Below, piece after piece: positions 1 through 9,093 of a stretch of DNA of 64,000 nt; positions within the stretch are counted from its first letter, which is position 1; each line of letters opens with the position of its first letter. Position numbers and translations under genes: made by a program. The notes below the pieces were generated by a model. The model did not search any database and had not been told where the DNA came from. It saw only the letters and a program-made list of their open reading frames with translations. This stretch comes from JACRAV01 sp964571235. GTDB lineage: Bacteria; Zixibacteria; MSB-5A5; GN15; FEB-12. Location of the stretch: assembly GCA_964571235.1 (NCBI GenBank), contig CAZNAI010000003.1, forward strand, positions 248,001 to 312,000. The letters run 5' to 3'.

Positions 1-468
1 GGCCTTAGCAAAGACGAATTCCTTGAAATTCGCATTTCCTTCTTTAGTGTGGCAACGGACACAGTCGGCTTCTTTCGGCATAACAAGGCCGGCATCCGCC
101 CACGCCTTACGTGCGGCGACTGAATCAGCTTTGAACTTCGCGGCACTCATCACAGAAGCTTTTCCATACGCCGATCCCGGACCGTGGCAGGCTTCGCACT
201 GCACGTTTTCAAGTACGACGTTCTCAGCATTGGCACCGGTGGTGTGGCATTTCACACATTCCGGCTTCTTCTGCTCTTCGGGTTTCAACGCGGCAAATGC
301 CTTGGCGTGCTTGGTATCCAGCCACGAGGCATGGTTGTCTTTGTGGCACATCTTGCACTTGGCGTCGCCAACATACGTATTTTTGGCGGCCGCTTGGGCA
401 AACACGCCACCGGCCAAAAGTGACATAATCGCCACTATCATCAATCCAAGAATCCAAAGTCTCTTCAT
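1..468 (-). CDS. multihaem cytochrome c family protein (3' end outside window)
   Basis: The reading frame runs off the window start, so only the first 156 residues are visible. It opens with a signal peptide (MKRLWILGLMIVAIMSLLAG, then VFAQA) and carries four CxxCH haem motifs (CKMCH, CVKCH, CEACH, CVRCH) within about 140 residues, as in periplasmic cytochrome c554-like electron carriers. The ATG at 468 sits behind AGGAGG and a good promoter. The C-terminus and any further haem sites are unseen. The role is presumably periplasmic electron transfer; the partner cannot be told from this context because the gene stands alone here. Confidence 0.85.
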   Translation of the reverse strand, partial: MKRLWILGLMIVAIMSLLAGGVFAQAAAKNTYVGDAKCKMCHKDNHASWLDTKHAKAFAALKPEEQKKPECVKCHTTGANAENVVLENVQCEACHGPGSAYGKASVMSAAKFKADSVAARKAWADAGLVMPKEADCVRCHTKEGNANFKEFVFAKA

Positions 469-543
469 GCAGTTCCTCCTGTAGGACTTTTGCTTTTTAT
501 ACAAGCTATCCAAAACTAAGTTCCTCTTCATACGGCGGAAAGT

Positions 544-572
544 AGCATAAAGTGTCCAGTCTCTTGTGTCAA
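544..572 (-). promoter_or_regulatory. sigma-70-type promoter for the cytochrome c gene
   Basis: On the minus strand TTGACA is followed after 17 nt by TATGCT, about 75 nt upstream of the cytochrome start codon. The rest of the 469-897 interval shows nothing convincing. Confidence 0.6.
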
Positions 573-897
573 GTTCTTTCCCTGTTATAGGTTGCAGGAT
601 TGCTATGTGATAATTCGTACGAATTGGTAATGATATACGTCGGGCAGGTCAGCCTGTCTAAGAATTTGTAGTGATCCAAATTGCTGTATGTTGCGTCAAT
701 TCAAAAAGAGTCGGAGTCATCACTTCCTTGGCCACTGGTTATACAGGAAGAGCCTTCGGTAGTTGTTTTCAGAGCTTTGACGAAATCGCCGGATGGGGTG
801 ATTTTTTACAGCGTAACTCTGTGTCTATTCAGAAGTTGTGATTGGAATTATTACCTTGCAATTACCTCCAAAATCCCCTACGTTTGAACTGAAACGT

Positions 898-2124
898 ATG
901 AATATTCTCATTGTGACCCAGCACTTTCCGCCGGAACGTGGGGCCGTGAGGCGGCTTTTTGAATTCGCCAGATTCTTCGCCGCGCAAGGTCATTCGGTTT
1001 CGGTGCTCACCGGGATGCCAAACTATCCCGACGGGATCGTGCCGGAGAAATACCGCGGTCATTTTCATTATTACGAGGAAATTGAGGGAGTCAAAATCCA
1101 CCGCAGTTGGGTTTTGCCGGCCTCCAACCGGAATCCCGGAAAACGGATGATCGGTTTTGTCACTTTCCTGATTACTGGAGTTATCAATTCATTTCGTATC
1201 TCAGAAAAGCCAGATATCGTGCTGGCCTCCACGCCACCGCCGGTCACACCGCTGATGGGATGGCTGTTATCGAAGATGCGCCGCGCGAAATTCGTCATCG
1301 AGGTGCGTGATCTTCAGCCCGAATCGAGCGAAGATTTCGGCAACCTGAAAAAATCACTCTTCACCCGCACGCTGAAAAAAGTAATGCACTGGTCGTATCG
1401 CCGCGCCGATCAACTGGTGGCGGTGACCGAGGGAATTGCGTCGGGACTGCAGAATATAGGTATTCCGGCCGAGAAGATTGCGACCATCAAGTCAGGATTC
1501 TCGGTCGAGTTTTCCACCTCCGACACCAACGGCATTCGCCGGAAATTCGGCTGGGAAGGCAAGTACGTTATCCTGCGGGCGGGGACGCTCGGCTGGGCGC
1601 ACTCGCTTGAGACAATCATCGAAGCGGCCCGGCGGTTTGCGCAGAACCCTGATGTACTCTTTGTGTTTGTCGGCGATGGAGAAAAGCGAAGCCAGCTTGA
1701 AGGCATGGTGCGCGACTACGGACTTAAAAATGTGCTTTTTGTCGGAAGCCAGCCCCTTGAATCAATCCCATATTTTCTTAAGACCAGCGATGTCTTGATC
1801 GAGAGTATTCGCGAGGTGCCTATCACGCGCGGGACATTCCCGGCTAAACTGTTTGAGTATATGGCGTCGGGTCGCCCGATCATCTACGGCTCTCACGACA
1901 GCGAAGCACTCCGCGAACTTGATAAGGCAGGCGGGGCGCTCTCCTTCCGCACCGACGATCCCGAGCGGCTGTACGATCATATCGAGAATCTCCGGCTCAA
2001 TCCCCGCATTGGTGAGGAACTGGGCCGCAAGTACCAAGAGCACGCGCTCAAACATCATCCGCGCGAGCGCTGGGCGCGGCAGTATCTCGACGTCCTCACC
2101 GGTACAAAACAATCGAAGGCCTGA
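898..2124 (+). CDS. family-4 glycosyltransferase (WcaI/WbuB type)
   Basis: 408 residues with the two-Rossmann (GT-B) layout of GT4 enzymes that transfer a sugar from a nucleotide donor in polysaccharide synthesis. The N-terminal acceptor domain begins MNILIVTQHFPPERGAVRRL, a typical WcaI/WbuB-like opening. The donor-binding half contains a 'GTFPAKLFEYMASGRPII' segment near residues 310-330, the E-x7-E region of the family. The ATG at 898 is preferred over an in-frame start 60 nt upstream because the family start motif begins exactly here. An aminotransferase follows 29 nt downstream. The exact sugar cannot be inferred. Confidence 0.85.
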   Translation: MNILIVTQHFPPERGAVRRLFEFARFFAAQGHSVSVLTGMPNYPDGIVPEKYRGHFHYYEEIEGVKIHRSWVLPASNRNPGKRMIGFVTFLITGVINSFRISEKPDIVLASTPPPVTPLMGWLLSKMRRAKFVIEVRDLQPESSEDFGNLKKSLFTRTLKKVMHWSYRRADQLVAVTEGIASGLQNIGIPAEKIATIKSGFSVEFSTSDTNGIRRKFGWEGKYVILRAGTLGWAHSLETIIEAARRFAQNPDVLFVFVGDGEKRSQLEGMVRDYGLKNVLFVGSQPLESIPYFLKTSDVLIESIREVPITRGTFPAKLFEYMASGRPIIYGSHDSEALRELDKAGGALSFRTDDPERLYDHIENLRLNPRIGEELGRKYQEHALKHHPRERWARQYLDVLTGTKQSKA

Positions 2125-2153
2125 ACCGATTCGGTTCCGGCACCGTATATTCC

Positions 2154-3593
2154 ATGAGTATGACTATGAAATCAACGGCTGAACAATTGACCAATGCGCC
2201 GGGCATAACTATGCACGATTTGCCGGATTTGCTTATCGGCGCTGACACTGTGGTGCCGACTCTGCACGGCAACCGGCGGTATGTGAATTTCGATAACGCC
2301 GCCTCGACCCCGACATTCAAACCAATCGCCGACTCGGTGACGTCCTTTTTGCGCTGGTACTCCAATGTCCACCGCGGCACCGGATTCAAATCGCAGCTCT
2401 CGAGCTGGGCGTACGAAGAAGCCCGTGATATTGTCGCGGAATTTGTTGGCGCCAATCTGCGCAAACAAGTCGTGCTCTTCACCAAGAACACCACCGAAGC
2501 AATCAACAAGCTGGCTAATCGCCTTCGTCTGACCAAAAGCGATGTAATTCTCACGACCCTCATGGAGCATCACTCCAACGAGCTCCCGTGGCGACGGGTG
2601 GCGCAGGTGCATCATATCGGACTGAACAGCGACGGCACTATCTCGCGCGAGGATTTCCAGGCCAAGCTGAAACAATACGGCAACAAGATCAAACTGGTTG
2701 CAATCACCGGCGCGTCAAACGTCACCGGCTATATAAATGACTTGGATTATTTCGCCGCCGAGACTCACAAGGCCGGCGCGAGGATCATGGTCGACGGCGC
2801 TCAGCTTATCCCGCACCGCCCGGTGAATATGAAAGCCAACGATCCGAATCTCATGCTCGACTTTTTGGTTTTTTCGGCGCACAAAATGTACGCACCGTTT
2901 GGTGTCGGTGTGCTCGTGGCCGACAAGAAGACATTTGAAATGGGCGAGCCGGACACCGTTGGCGGCGGCGTGGTCGATATTGTCAATCTCGAAGAGGCGT
3001 ACTGGACCGATCTGCCGGAAAAAGAAGAAGCCGGCACGCCGGATATTATCGGTGTTGTCGCGCTGGGTAAAGCGGTGAAGATGTTCCAGTCGCTCAGCTG
3101 GGAGGCGATCATCGGGCACGAGGCCGACCTGACCGCCTATGCGCTTGAGCAACTATCGAAAATTCCGAAAGTCACCCTCTACGGTGATCCTGATCCAAAA
3201 TCGGCGCGTAATCGACTGGGTGTGATCTCATTCAATGTCGAGCCTCTCCCCCATGCCCTGGTGGCCGCGATCTTAAGTTACGAGGGGGCGATCGGCGTTC
3301 GGTCGGGATGTTTCTGTGCGCATGTGTATGTCAAGACACTCACGCACACCAGCGACGAAGCCGCCCGCCAGATTGAGAAAGATATTCTGTCCCGTAATCG
3401 CACCAATATCCCCGGCGCGGTGCGCGCCTCGTTTGGACTATACAACACCCGCGAAGAAGTCGACCAATTGGTTACAATGGTGAGAAAGATCGCGGCGGGT
3501 GACTACTCCAAAGACTATGAGATCGACCGCGAGAAGGGCGAATATGCACCGCGCGATTTCCGGTTGAGATTCGAAGACTATTTCAAATTCTGA
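2154..3593 (+). CDS. class-V aminotransferase, cysteine desulfurase (SufS/CsdA) type
   Basis: 479-residue PLP enzyme of fold type I. The 'FDNAASTPTFKP' opening, the 'EHHSNELPW' motif, the PLP lysine in 'SAHKMYAPFG' (about residue 243) and a cysteine-containing loop 'RSGCFCAH' (about 385) match the SufS/CsdA branch. The protein is roughly 70 residues longer than typical SufS; the extra sequence lies at both ends. It follows the glycosyltransferase closely, with no other suf genes nearby, so a role in Fe-S assembly is not proven. Cysteine desulfuration or another PLP-dependent C-S or C-N reaction are both possible. Confidence 0.85.
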   Translation: MSMTMKSTAEQLTNAPGITMHDLPDLLIGADTVVPTLHGNRRYVNFDNAASTPTFKPIADSVTSFLRWYSNVHRGTGFKSQLSSWAYEEARDIVAEFVGANLRKQVVLFTKNTTEAINKLANRLRLTKSDVILTTLMEHHSNELPWRRVAQVHHIGLNSDGTISREDFQAKLKQYGNKIKLVAITGASNVTGYINDLDYFAAETHKAGARIMVDGAQLIPHRPVNMKANDPNLMLDFLVFSAHKMYAPFGVGVLVADKKTFEMGEPDTVGGGVVDIVNLEEAYWTDLPEKEEAGTPDIIGVVALGKAVKMFQSLSWEAIIGHEADLTAYALEQLSKIPKVTLYGDPDPKSARNRLGVISFNVEPLPHALVAAILSYEGAIGVRSGCFCAHVYVKTLTHTSDEAARQIEKDILSRNRTNIPGAVRASFGLYNTREEVDQLVTMVRKIAAGDYSKDYEIDREKGEYAPRDFRLRFEDYFKF

Positions 3594-3594
3594 T

Positions 3595-3939
3595 CTTCGC
3601 AGGGCAGGCTCGTCATGAAAAAGCCTGCACTGGTACGTAGCTCTTTCCATTCTAAGTTGTAGGCCGGGACCTTTGCGTCTACTCTGTCGTTGCGACGAGT
3701 CTTCGACGAAGCAATCTCGTAAAGTTTGTTGGCTTAAGTTCCCAAGATAGTCATTGCGAGCGTCTCGCTCTTGGTGGGACCGAAGCAATCACTCTGATTC
3801 TTCAATTTTGGTCTTCGTAGGGCGGGTCCGTCCTCGAACCCGCCATGATCTTTCGTAGGTCAATCCCGTCTTCGGGGTTGACATGTTGTATTGAGAAGAA
3901 AATGTCACCCGCGAAGACGCGAGTGACCTACGAAGACTA
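3595..3939. repeat. cluster of short dispersed palindromic repeats
   Basis: Two families lie side by side. One is a 'TTGCGA...CGAAGCAATC' element at about 3687-3719 and 3751-3792. The other is a palindromic 'CTTCGTAGG-GCGGGT...ACCCGCC' or 'GTAGGTCA...TGAC' element at about 3595-3633, 3812-3845, 3852-3884 and 3904-3938. Related copies occur near 11.2, 14.8, 43, 54.7, 62.1 and 63.3 kb, almost always after gene ends. No protein is encoded. Confidence 0.75.
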
Positions 3940-3985
3940 GCTCGCAATGCTCCCTATACGAAACTCCGCGACCCCCCCAAATCAA

Positions 3986-4011
3986 AACCGGCCCGCTTAC
4001 GCGAGCCGGTT
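3986..4011 (-). terminator. rho-independent terminator of the 70-codon gene
   Basis: The minus-strand hairpin AACCGGCTCGC / GCGGGCCGGTT has a 4-nt loop and is followed by TTTTGATTT. One pair is U-G in minus-strand RNA but would be C-A in plus-strand RNA, so the element is built for minus-strand transcription. Confidence 0.7.
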
Positions 4012-4048
4012 ATTGATGTCATACTGGGAATCGAAATGTTGGGAATTT

Positions 4049-4261
4049 TTACGCGACACGTCCGTGAGCGTGACGTTCCGCCAGCGACCGATGTTGGCTG
4101 GTCGCTACGATAAACGAGTTGGCCTCAGGATTCTGGCGCCCTTCCGGCATTTGAGACAGGCCGGACTGACGGAGCCGTGAGATTTCCTGTTCGATGTCAT
4201 TCGGGCGGACGTGGTACGCCTGATAAAACGTGCCATTACGATTGATTCGAACTAATGCCAT
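4049..4261 (-). CDS. small protein of unknown function (70 aa)
   Basis: I do not recognise this protein. It begins MALVRINRNGTFYQAYHVRP, is basic and hydrophilic, and has no signal peptide or membrane segment. The ATG at 4261 is chosen because GGAGGAG lies 5 nt upstream; an in-frame extension further upstream has no ribosome site. It is monocistronic, with its own terminator 38 nt downstream whose G-U pair supports minus-strand expression. The middle carries a Gln/Arg/Ser-rich helix-prone stretch (about residues 22-36). It sits between the repeat cluster and the AT-rich island. Confidence 0.5.
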   Translation of the reverse strand: MALVRINRNGTFYQAYHVRPNDIEQEISRLRQSGLSQMPEGRQNPEANSFIVATSQHRSLAERHAHGRVA

Positions 4262-4744
4262 AACTCCTCCGTGATTAAGTGACGCTATGTAGAGCAATGG
4301 CCATACCAAGCTGTGGAAAAGTATCGAAAAATTGCATAAATCGCTGTGACATAACGTTTTACGGCGACGCTTGATGGGATTAACATCGTTGGAATTCGGT
4401 TTAAGCCGGGCTTCAATTCGTAAGAGTATGCAGGGGTCTGCAGAGGGTCTGGTTAACGTCGGTCCGGCAGGTCAGACTTGGGTATTTGAAGAGAGTCAAT
4501 TCGAGCTATTCATGATTTGGCTAACTAGCTTTACTTTATGAGCTCCATCACAAACGCGTCCTTAGTCGTCTAAACTGGCGAAATTGACATAGCGACTATG
4601 GATCAAGCCCTAACAGGCGTTGAAGAAAGTGCTTTGATTGAAATTTGAGATTGCAACCACTGAACACTGAAAGTAGTTTTAGAATTGGATGTCGCACCCA
4701 AGTTAGGTAATCGTCAACGGTGCTTTCTGATAGGAATCAGTCCG
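4262..4744. other. AT-richer intergenic stretch at the left edge of the island
   Basis: About 480 nt without a convincing gene, RNA or terminator. Base composition shifts to AT-rich here and stays so to about 7.45 kb. A short in-frame TTG extension of the next gene begins at 4685, but the ATG at 4745 starts the recognisable domain. Confidence 0.4.
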
Positions 4745-5434
4745 ATGTTTGAATCCGAAAAGGAAATGGTTCGTCCCGTCATTGATTGGCTTAGAGGAGA
4801 GGGTTACGATGTTAGGTCCGAATTTTATTTGCCTTGGGGAGTATGTGACTTAGTTGGAATCGAAGTTAACGAGGGGAAACTGATTAACAGGTTGGCGGCG
4901 CACCAATATCGACCTATAGGTGCGATGCTGAAGATTCAACTATTTGATTTGCTACCCAACTTTGGTTCAGATGCATCCCTTACACCAATCCAGCTACAGA
5001 AGAAGATGGGAATGAGGGAACGGGTTGAGGATATTGAACACGCTCTCGACTCACTGAAGGCCGATGGATTCGCTATAAACTTGTCTAGAAAGAACTATCA
5101 ACGAATCAACGGATGGTTTCCGTTACAAAAGAAGATAGTTGCAGTTGAACTCAAGATGCATAGAGTTCTCTTTGCTCACTTTCAAGCAAACCTACATTGG
5201 ATGTTTGCCAATCAGTCTTTTGTAGCGCTTCCTCGAATCCGAGCTGATCGACTTTTGGAGTCTGACAAGAGGAAGCTATTTGAAGACACAGGAGTCGGAG
5301 TTCTCGCTGTTACCAAGGACAACTGTTCTGCCGTGCTCAAGTCTCGACCGAGAAACAACTCCCCGGATAGAGTGATGCAAGCACATGTTGTCGAACGATT
5401 TTGGACTTCGATGATCAAAGAACATTCAGCATAA
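4745..5434 (+). CDS. PD-(D/E)XK nuclease-like protein with an inserted helical domain
   Basis: 229 residues. The N-terminal part (ESEKEMVRPVIDWLRGEGYD) followed by 'YLPWGVCDLVG' supplies a candidate metal-binding Asp35. After a long insert, 'KIVAVELKMHR' gives E135-x-K137, and 'FAHFQANLHW' (Q147), 'SFVALPR' and 'GVGVLAV' continue the fold, the order seen in restriction-endonuclease-like families. Residues about 55-125 form a helical insert with an 'LTPIQLQKKMG...DIEHALDSLKADGFAI' pattern that resembles a winged helix. The 3' end overlaps the convergent gene by 20 nt. The function is probably cleavage or binding of DNA; the target is unknown. AT-rich codons suggest lateral acquisition. Confidence 0.6.
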   Translation: MFESEKEMVRPVIDWLRGEGYDVRSEFYLPWGVCDLVGIEVNEGKLINRLAAHQYRPIGAMLKIQLFDLLPNFGSDASLTPIQLQKKMGMRERVEDIEHALDSLKADGFAINLSRKNYQRINGWFPLQKKIVAVELKMHRVLFAHFQANLHWMFANQSFVALPRIRADRLLESDKRKLFEDTGVGVLAVTKDNCSAVLKSRPRNNSPDRVMQAHVVERFWTSMIKEHSA

Positions 5435-6587
5435 GTTGTTGAGCAACAATTTCTGGCCTCCTTGCGGACTCACTCTTTGGTAGCGGAATCGCAATGAGTT
5501 TTCCACAAACATATGCATTGGAGAGATCTTGATACAGAGCCAATGCACGAGTCTGCATGGGTTGGCGTTCAATCGACTCCATCCAAGCAGAGTAGAATTC
5601 AATTATCTGCTCTCTAGCCTTCTCGGGTGACCTAACGTAGCTAGAAATCACGGCTTCCAACTTTCGAAATTGATCGCGGACATTGTGTTCAAGTCCAGGC
5701 TTCGACGAGGCCTGTGATAACCATGACTTTAAGTCCGGGCCCACTACGGCTAACCTTCTCAAAACAGGGATTGCGGTCCTAACTTTTGCAGTTCCGTGAG
5801 GTACTCCACCGGTAAAAGCGTACTGAAATCTACGGCCCGCCCCAACTAGCGGATAATCAGTGATCCCTTTTGCCCAGAGAACAATGTTTAAGCCCCAATA
5901 TGGTCCTGCGATAATATCCCAAGCACTACCTCTGGCCTTGGTTGCGAAAACTCTACCGTGAAATTCGACCAGTCTACGTGCAAGTTTTTGGTCCCTTGGT
6001 CGACCGCTGTCATCATCAAGGAAGGGAGCCACAATCCATAGCGCGTCAAAGCTCACAGTACTTGAAAATTCGTCAATGAGACGAAGCAAATAATCTTGCC
6101 CGTCTTTAGACTCAATCAAATCTTCATTCTCCAATACGAATGGGAGGATCAACCTACCGCCGAATCCCTTTTCGAGTTTCCATTGTGCGGCGGATTCCGC
6201 AAGGCAACGGTTCAACTTCTTTCTAATTACTTCTCGTTTGATTGGTAGGAGTGGTATACCAATCCAAGCGGGTCCTAACGTCGCACCTTTTTCCAAGGCC
6301 CTCTTGGCTATTTCTGATACCAAGATTTTGTCCGCCTTAGGATCAAACTTCCCTTTACTCAAGAAAAATTCGGGGTCCAGACCACCATAAAAGGTGTTCG
6401 CTTCTTCATTCAATTTTTGTTGGAGGAATACCTCAAAGCAGGGGTCAACCCAATGAACGAGTCCCTTGACAGAATCTTTAAGGGCGGCACTCTTGAATAG
6501 CTCAGTTCGAACAATTGTGTTCCTCCCGTACGAATGGCGCACTAACTCACAATCTCTCTTACTAGAAACTGTTGCTATGCACTTCAT
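5415..6587 (-). CDS. uncharacterised alpha/beta protein of the FRG island
   Basis: 390 residues, not recognised. Alternating strands and helices such as 'AWIGIPLLP', 'GGRLILPFVLEN' and 'FDALWIVAPFLDDDSG', plus later Gly-rich loops ('FTGGVPHGT'), are compatible with a barrel-like fold, but I see no catalytic signature I can name. No signal peptide or membrane helix. It starts 13 nt after the stop of the FRG gene, so the two form one transcription unit, and its 3' end overlaps the convergent nuclease-like gene by 20 nt. It shares the AT-rich base use of the island. Confidence 0.6.
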   Translation of the reverse strand: MKCIATVSSKRDCELVRHSYGRNTIVRTELFKSAALKDSVKGLVHWVDPCFEVFLQQKLNEEANTFYGGLDPEFFLSKGKFDPKADKILVSEIAKRALEKGATLGPAWIGIPLLPIKREVIRKKLNRCLAESAAQWKLEKGFGGRLILPFVLENEDLIESKDGQDYLLRLIDEFSSTVSFDALWIVAPFLDDDSGRPRDQKLARRLVEFHGRVFATKARGSAWDIIAGPYWGLNIVLWAKGITDYPLVGAGRRFQYAFTGGVPHGTAKVRTAIPVLRRLAVVGPDLKSWLSQASSKPGLEHNVRDQFRKLEAVISSYVRSPEKAREQIIEFYSAWMESIERQPMQTRALALYQDLSNAYVCGKLIAIPLPKSESARRPEIVAQQLMLNVL

Positions 6588-6600
6588 TAGATCGCACTCC

Positions 6601-7425
6601 TTATAATAGCCCGAATCTCTTTTTGAGACTTACGCCAATATGTTCGATTTCAGGGAAAATAGCCATTTCGTCGATGCCAAGATTGCTCATCTCGCTTCGA
6701 AGTTGATGTTTGACCGAACTCATTATCGGTAGGGCGAGCAACGATGGTGCCTGATTGCTATCGAGAGCAAAAGCCCGCGAACCATGGAGAGTGAACACAC
6801 CCCGTTGAAGAATCAACCTCTCCGAATTCCAGATTGGTTCAATTGGAATGGTCGGAAGCCCGTTCTTTTGTTCGCTTCCTCCTAAGGACAAATACCTGTC
6901 AATGATTGGTTTGAAGTCATTTCCATTGAGGACTTTCCTCAAACGAGACGGCAACAACGACTGCAAATGCTTGGGGTTCATCAGGAAAACAATTCCGTCC
7001 TGTTCAGCTTCTCCTACTGGAACCAATTCGCACGCGAAGTACAGAGCGAAGAGAGCACTCTCAGTCCAATCAAGTAGCCTAGTAGGCACTCCGTAGTGTT
7101 GTGCCAATTGCATCCATTTCAGCGTCTCGGATTCGCCCGGAGGCCGACTAAGTTTGAATTCTGCATAGCGTCGAAAATAGTCCAGTAACCTTAGTGAGGT
7201 TTCGCGCTCCAGTTTCTTCCGATATCTCAGCGCTGACGGGACAAGTTGCCAATCAGAACTTCGGTGGCCTCTAAACCAATACTTTTCTCGACTATGAGTT
7301 ACTGACGCTAAGATGGTTAGGAAATCACCGACTGAGCTGATTCGTGTTGGCCAGATGTTGCAACGGACTGGACAATTCAGTCGCTGAATTTCACTGTGCG
7401 TCAGCTTTTCCGAGTGATTTGTCAT
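6601..7425 (-). CDS. FRG domain-containing protein
   Basis: 274 residues. 'YWFRGHRSSDWQLVPSALR' near residues 43-60 is the name-giving FRG motif, and 'LAQHYGVPTRLLDWTESALFALYFA' near 108-132 is the second hallmark of the family; 'LILQRGVFTLHG' near 205-216 is the third. The family occurs sporadically in bacteria and mobile elements, and its biochemical activity is not established. No signal peptide or membrane segment. It is the first gene of the minus-strand pair in the AT-rich island, with a weak ribosome site. Its neighbours suggest a defence or mobile-element role; that is inference. Confidence 0.8.
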   Translation of the reverse strand: MTNHSEKLTHSEIQRLNCPVRCNIWPTRISSVGDFLTILASVTHSREKYWFRGHRSSDWQLVPSALRYRKKLERETSLRLLDYFRRYAEFKLSRPPGESETLKWMQLAQHYGVPTRLLDWTESALFALYFACELVPVGEAEQDGIVFLMNPKHLQSLLPSRLRKVLNGNDFKPIIDRYLSLGGSEQKNGLPTIPIEPIWNSERLILQRGVFTLHGSRAFALDSNQAPSLLALPIMSSVKHQLRSEMSNLGIDEMAIFPEIEHIGVSLKKRFGLL

Positions 7426-7476
7426 GTCACACCATTTCTATTGCCTTATTGCAGTCGAATTGACGAGTCGACTTGC

Positions 7477-9093
7477 TCACCCCATAAACGGATACTTGTA
7501 ATCTGTCGGGGGGACGAAGTTTTCTTTGATCGAGCGGGGTGAAGTCCACCGAAGCATATTTTGAATTCCGCCCGCCTTGTCATTCGTGCCTGAGGCGCGG
7601 CCGCCGCCGAACGGCTGTTGCCCCACCACTGCGCCGGTCGGTTTGTCGTTGATATAGAAATTCCCTGCCGCGTTGCGAAGTGTCCGCTCAGCCAGGGTTA
7701 TCGCCGAGCGATCGGTGGCAAAAATCGCGCCGGTCAGCGCGTACGGCGAGGTGGCGTCGCACAGGTGAAGCGTCTTGGCAAACTCGGCGTCGTCGTAGAC
7801 ATAGATTGTCATCACCGGGCCAAAGATCTCTTCTTCCATCGTTTTGAATCGCGGATTGGTAGTTTCGACAATGGTCGGCTTGATAAAGTAGCCATTGGCG
7901 GAATCGTATTGACCGCCGCAGATGATTTTGGCATCGGTTGCTTTCTTCGCGAAATCGATATACTCGGTGATTGTCTTATAGGCCGATTCGTCGATCACAG
8001 CGTTGATGAAATTGCCGAAATCCTCCGGGTCGCCCATTTTCATATCGTTCACTTGTTTGAGAACGATTTCTTTCACCGCCGGCCAAATCGATTTGGGAAT
8101 ATAGGCGCGCGAGGCGGCTGAGCATTTTTGTCCCTGATACTCAAACGCGCCGCGCGATATGGCGGTGGCCAGTGCCGGAACATTCGCCGATGGATGCGCG
8201 ACTATGAAATCTTTGCCGCCGGTCTCCCCTACTATGCGAGGGTAGGATTTGTAGACGGCGATATTGTCGCCGATAGTCTTCCACATCTGCTGAAATACAC
8301 CGGTCGAGCCGGTGAAATGAATCCCGGCCAGATCTTTGTGCTTGATGATATCGCCGGTTTGCGAGCCACGCGCGAATACCAGATTGATGACTCCGGCCGG
8401 AAGCCCTGCCTCGCGGAGAATTTTCATGATAATGTGCGAGGTGTACGCGACACTTGAGGCTGGTTTCCAGACAGCGACATTGCCGAGCATGGCTGGGGCA
8501 GTCGGAAGGTTGCCGTTGATCGAAACGAAATTGAACGGCGACACGCAAAAAACAAATCCTTCGAGCGGACGGTGATCAGTCCGGTTCCAGGTGGCCACAG
8601 CCGAGTCGGGTTGGACCTGATAGATCTGTTGCATATACCACGCGTTGAAGCGCCAGAAATCGACCAGCTCACAGACCGCGTCGATTTCCGCCTGGAACGG
8701 ATTTTTCGAATGCGTCAGCATCGTCGCGGCATTCATGATGTACCGGTATGGACCGGCCAGAAGGTCGGCGGCTTTTAAGAAAATCGCCGCACGGTGTTCC
8801 CAGGGCATCGCCGCCCATCCGTTTTGGGCTTCGATAGCTGTGTCGACTGCCTGTTTGATTTCGCTTGGTCCGGCCTGATGGTAGTGGCCGAGGACAAGCT
8901 TGTGGTTATGCGGTGCGCGGATTTCGATTTTCTGGTCGGTGCGTATTTCTTTGCCGCCGATATAGAGCGGGACCTCGATCTTCTGTGATTTCAGTTCGGC
9001 GATCGCTTTTTGAAGCGCTGACCGTTCGGGCGAACCGGGGGCGTAGTTGTAGACTGGTTCGTTTTTCGGCGCGGGAACGTGATAGATACCCAT
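7477..9093 (-). CDS. pruA: 1-pyrroline-5-carboxylate (glutamate semialdehyde) dehydrogenase
   Basis: 538-residue aldehyde dehydrogenase that oxidises glutamate gamma-semialdehyde to glutamate with NAD+, the second step of proline degradation. Family marks are the long N-terminal region seen in PruA, 'FCVSPFNFVSINGN' (nucleotide-binding side), 'HFTGSTGVF', the catalytic Glu in 'GETGGKDF', and the catalytic Cys in 'YQGQKCSAASR' (about residue 322). The length matches monofunctional PruA (about 540). The ATG at 9093 has GGAGG 5 nt upstream. No proline dehydrogenase gene is present in the window, so the first step must be encoded elsewhere. Confidence 0.93.
   Translation of the reverse strand: MGIYHVPAPKNEPVYNYAPGSPERSALQKAIAELKSQKIEVPLYIGGKEIRTDQKIEIRAPHNHKLVLGHYHQAGPSEIKQAVDTAIEAQNGWAAMPWEHRAAIFLKAADLLAGPYRYIMNAATMLTHSKNPFQAEIDAVCELVDFWRFNAWYMQQIYQVQPDSAVATWNRTDHRPLEGFVFCVSPFNFVSINGNLPTAPAMLGNVAVWKPASSVAYTSHIIMKILREAGLPAGVINLVFARGSQTGDIIKHKDLAGIHFTGSTGVFQQMWKTIGDNIAVYKSYPRIVGETGGKDFIVAHPSANVPALATAISRGAFEYQGQKCSAASRAYIPKSIWPAVKEIVLKQVNDMKMGDPEDFGNFINAVIDESAYKTITEYIDFAKKATDAKIICGGQYDSANGYFIKPTIVETTNPRFKTMEEEIFGPVMTIYVYDDAEFAKTLHLCDATSPYALTGAIFATDRSAITLAERTLRNAAGNFYINDKPTGAVVGQQPFGGGRASGTNDKAGGIQNMLRWTSPRSIKENFVPPTDYKYPFMG

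Noticed and set aside
681..887. Short plus-strand frame of 68 codons.
   Set aside because: No ribosome site, no domain, and it overlaps a non-coding interval.
838..897. Longer start for the glycosyltransferase at 838.
   Set aside because: The family N-terminus begins at 898 and the extension is not protein-like.
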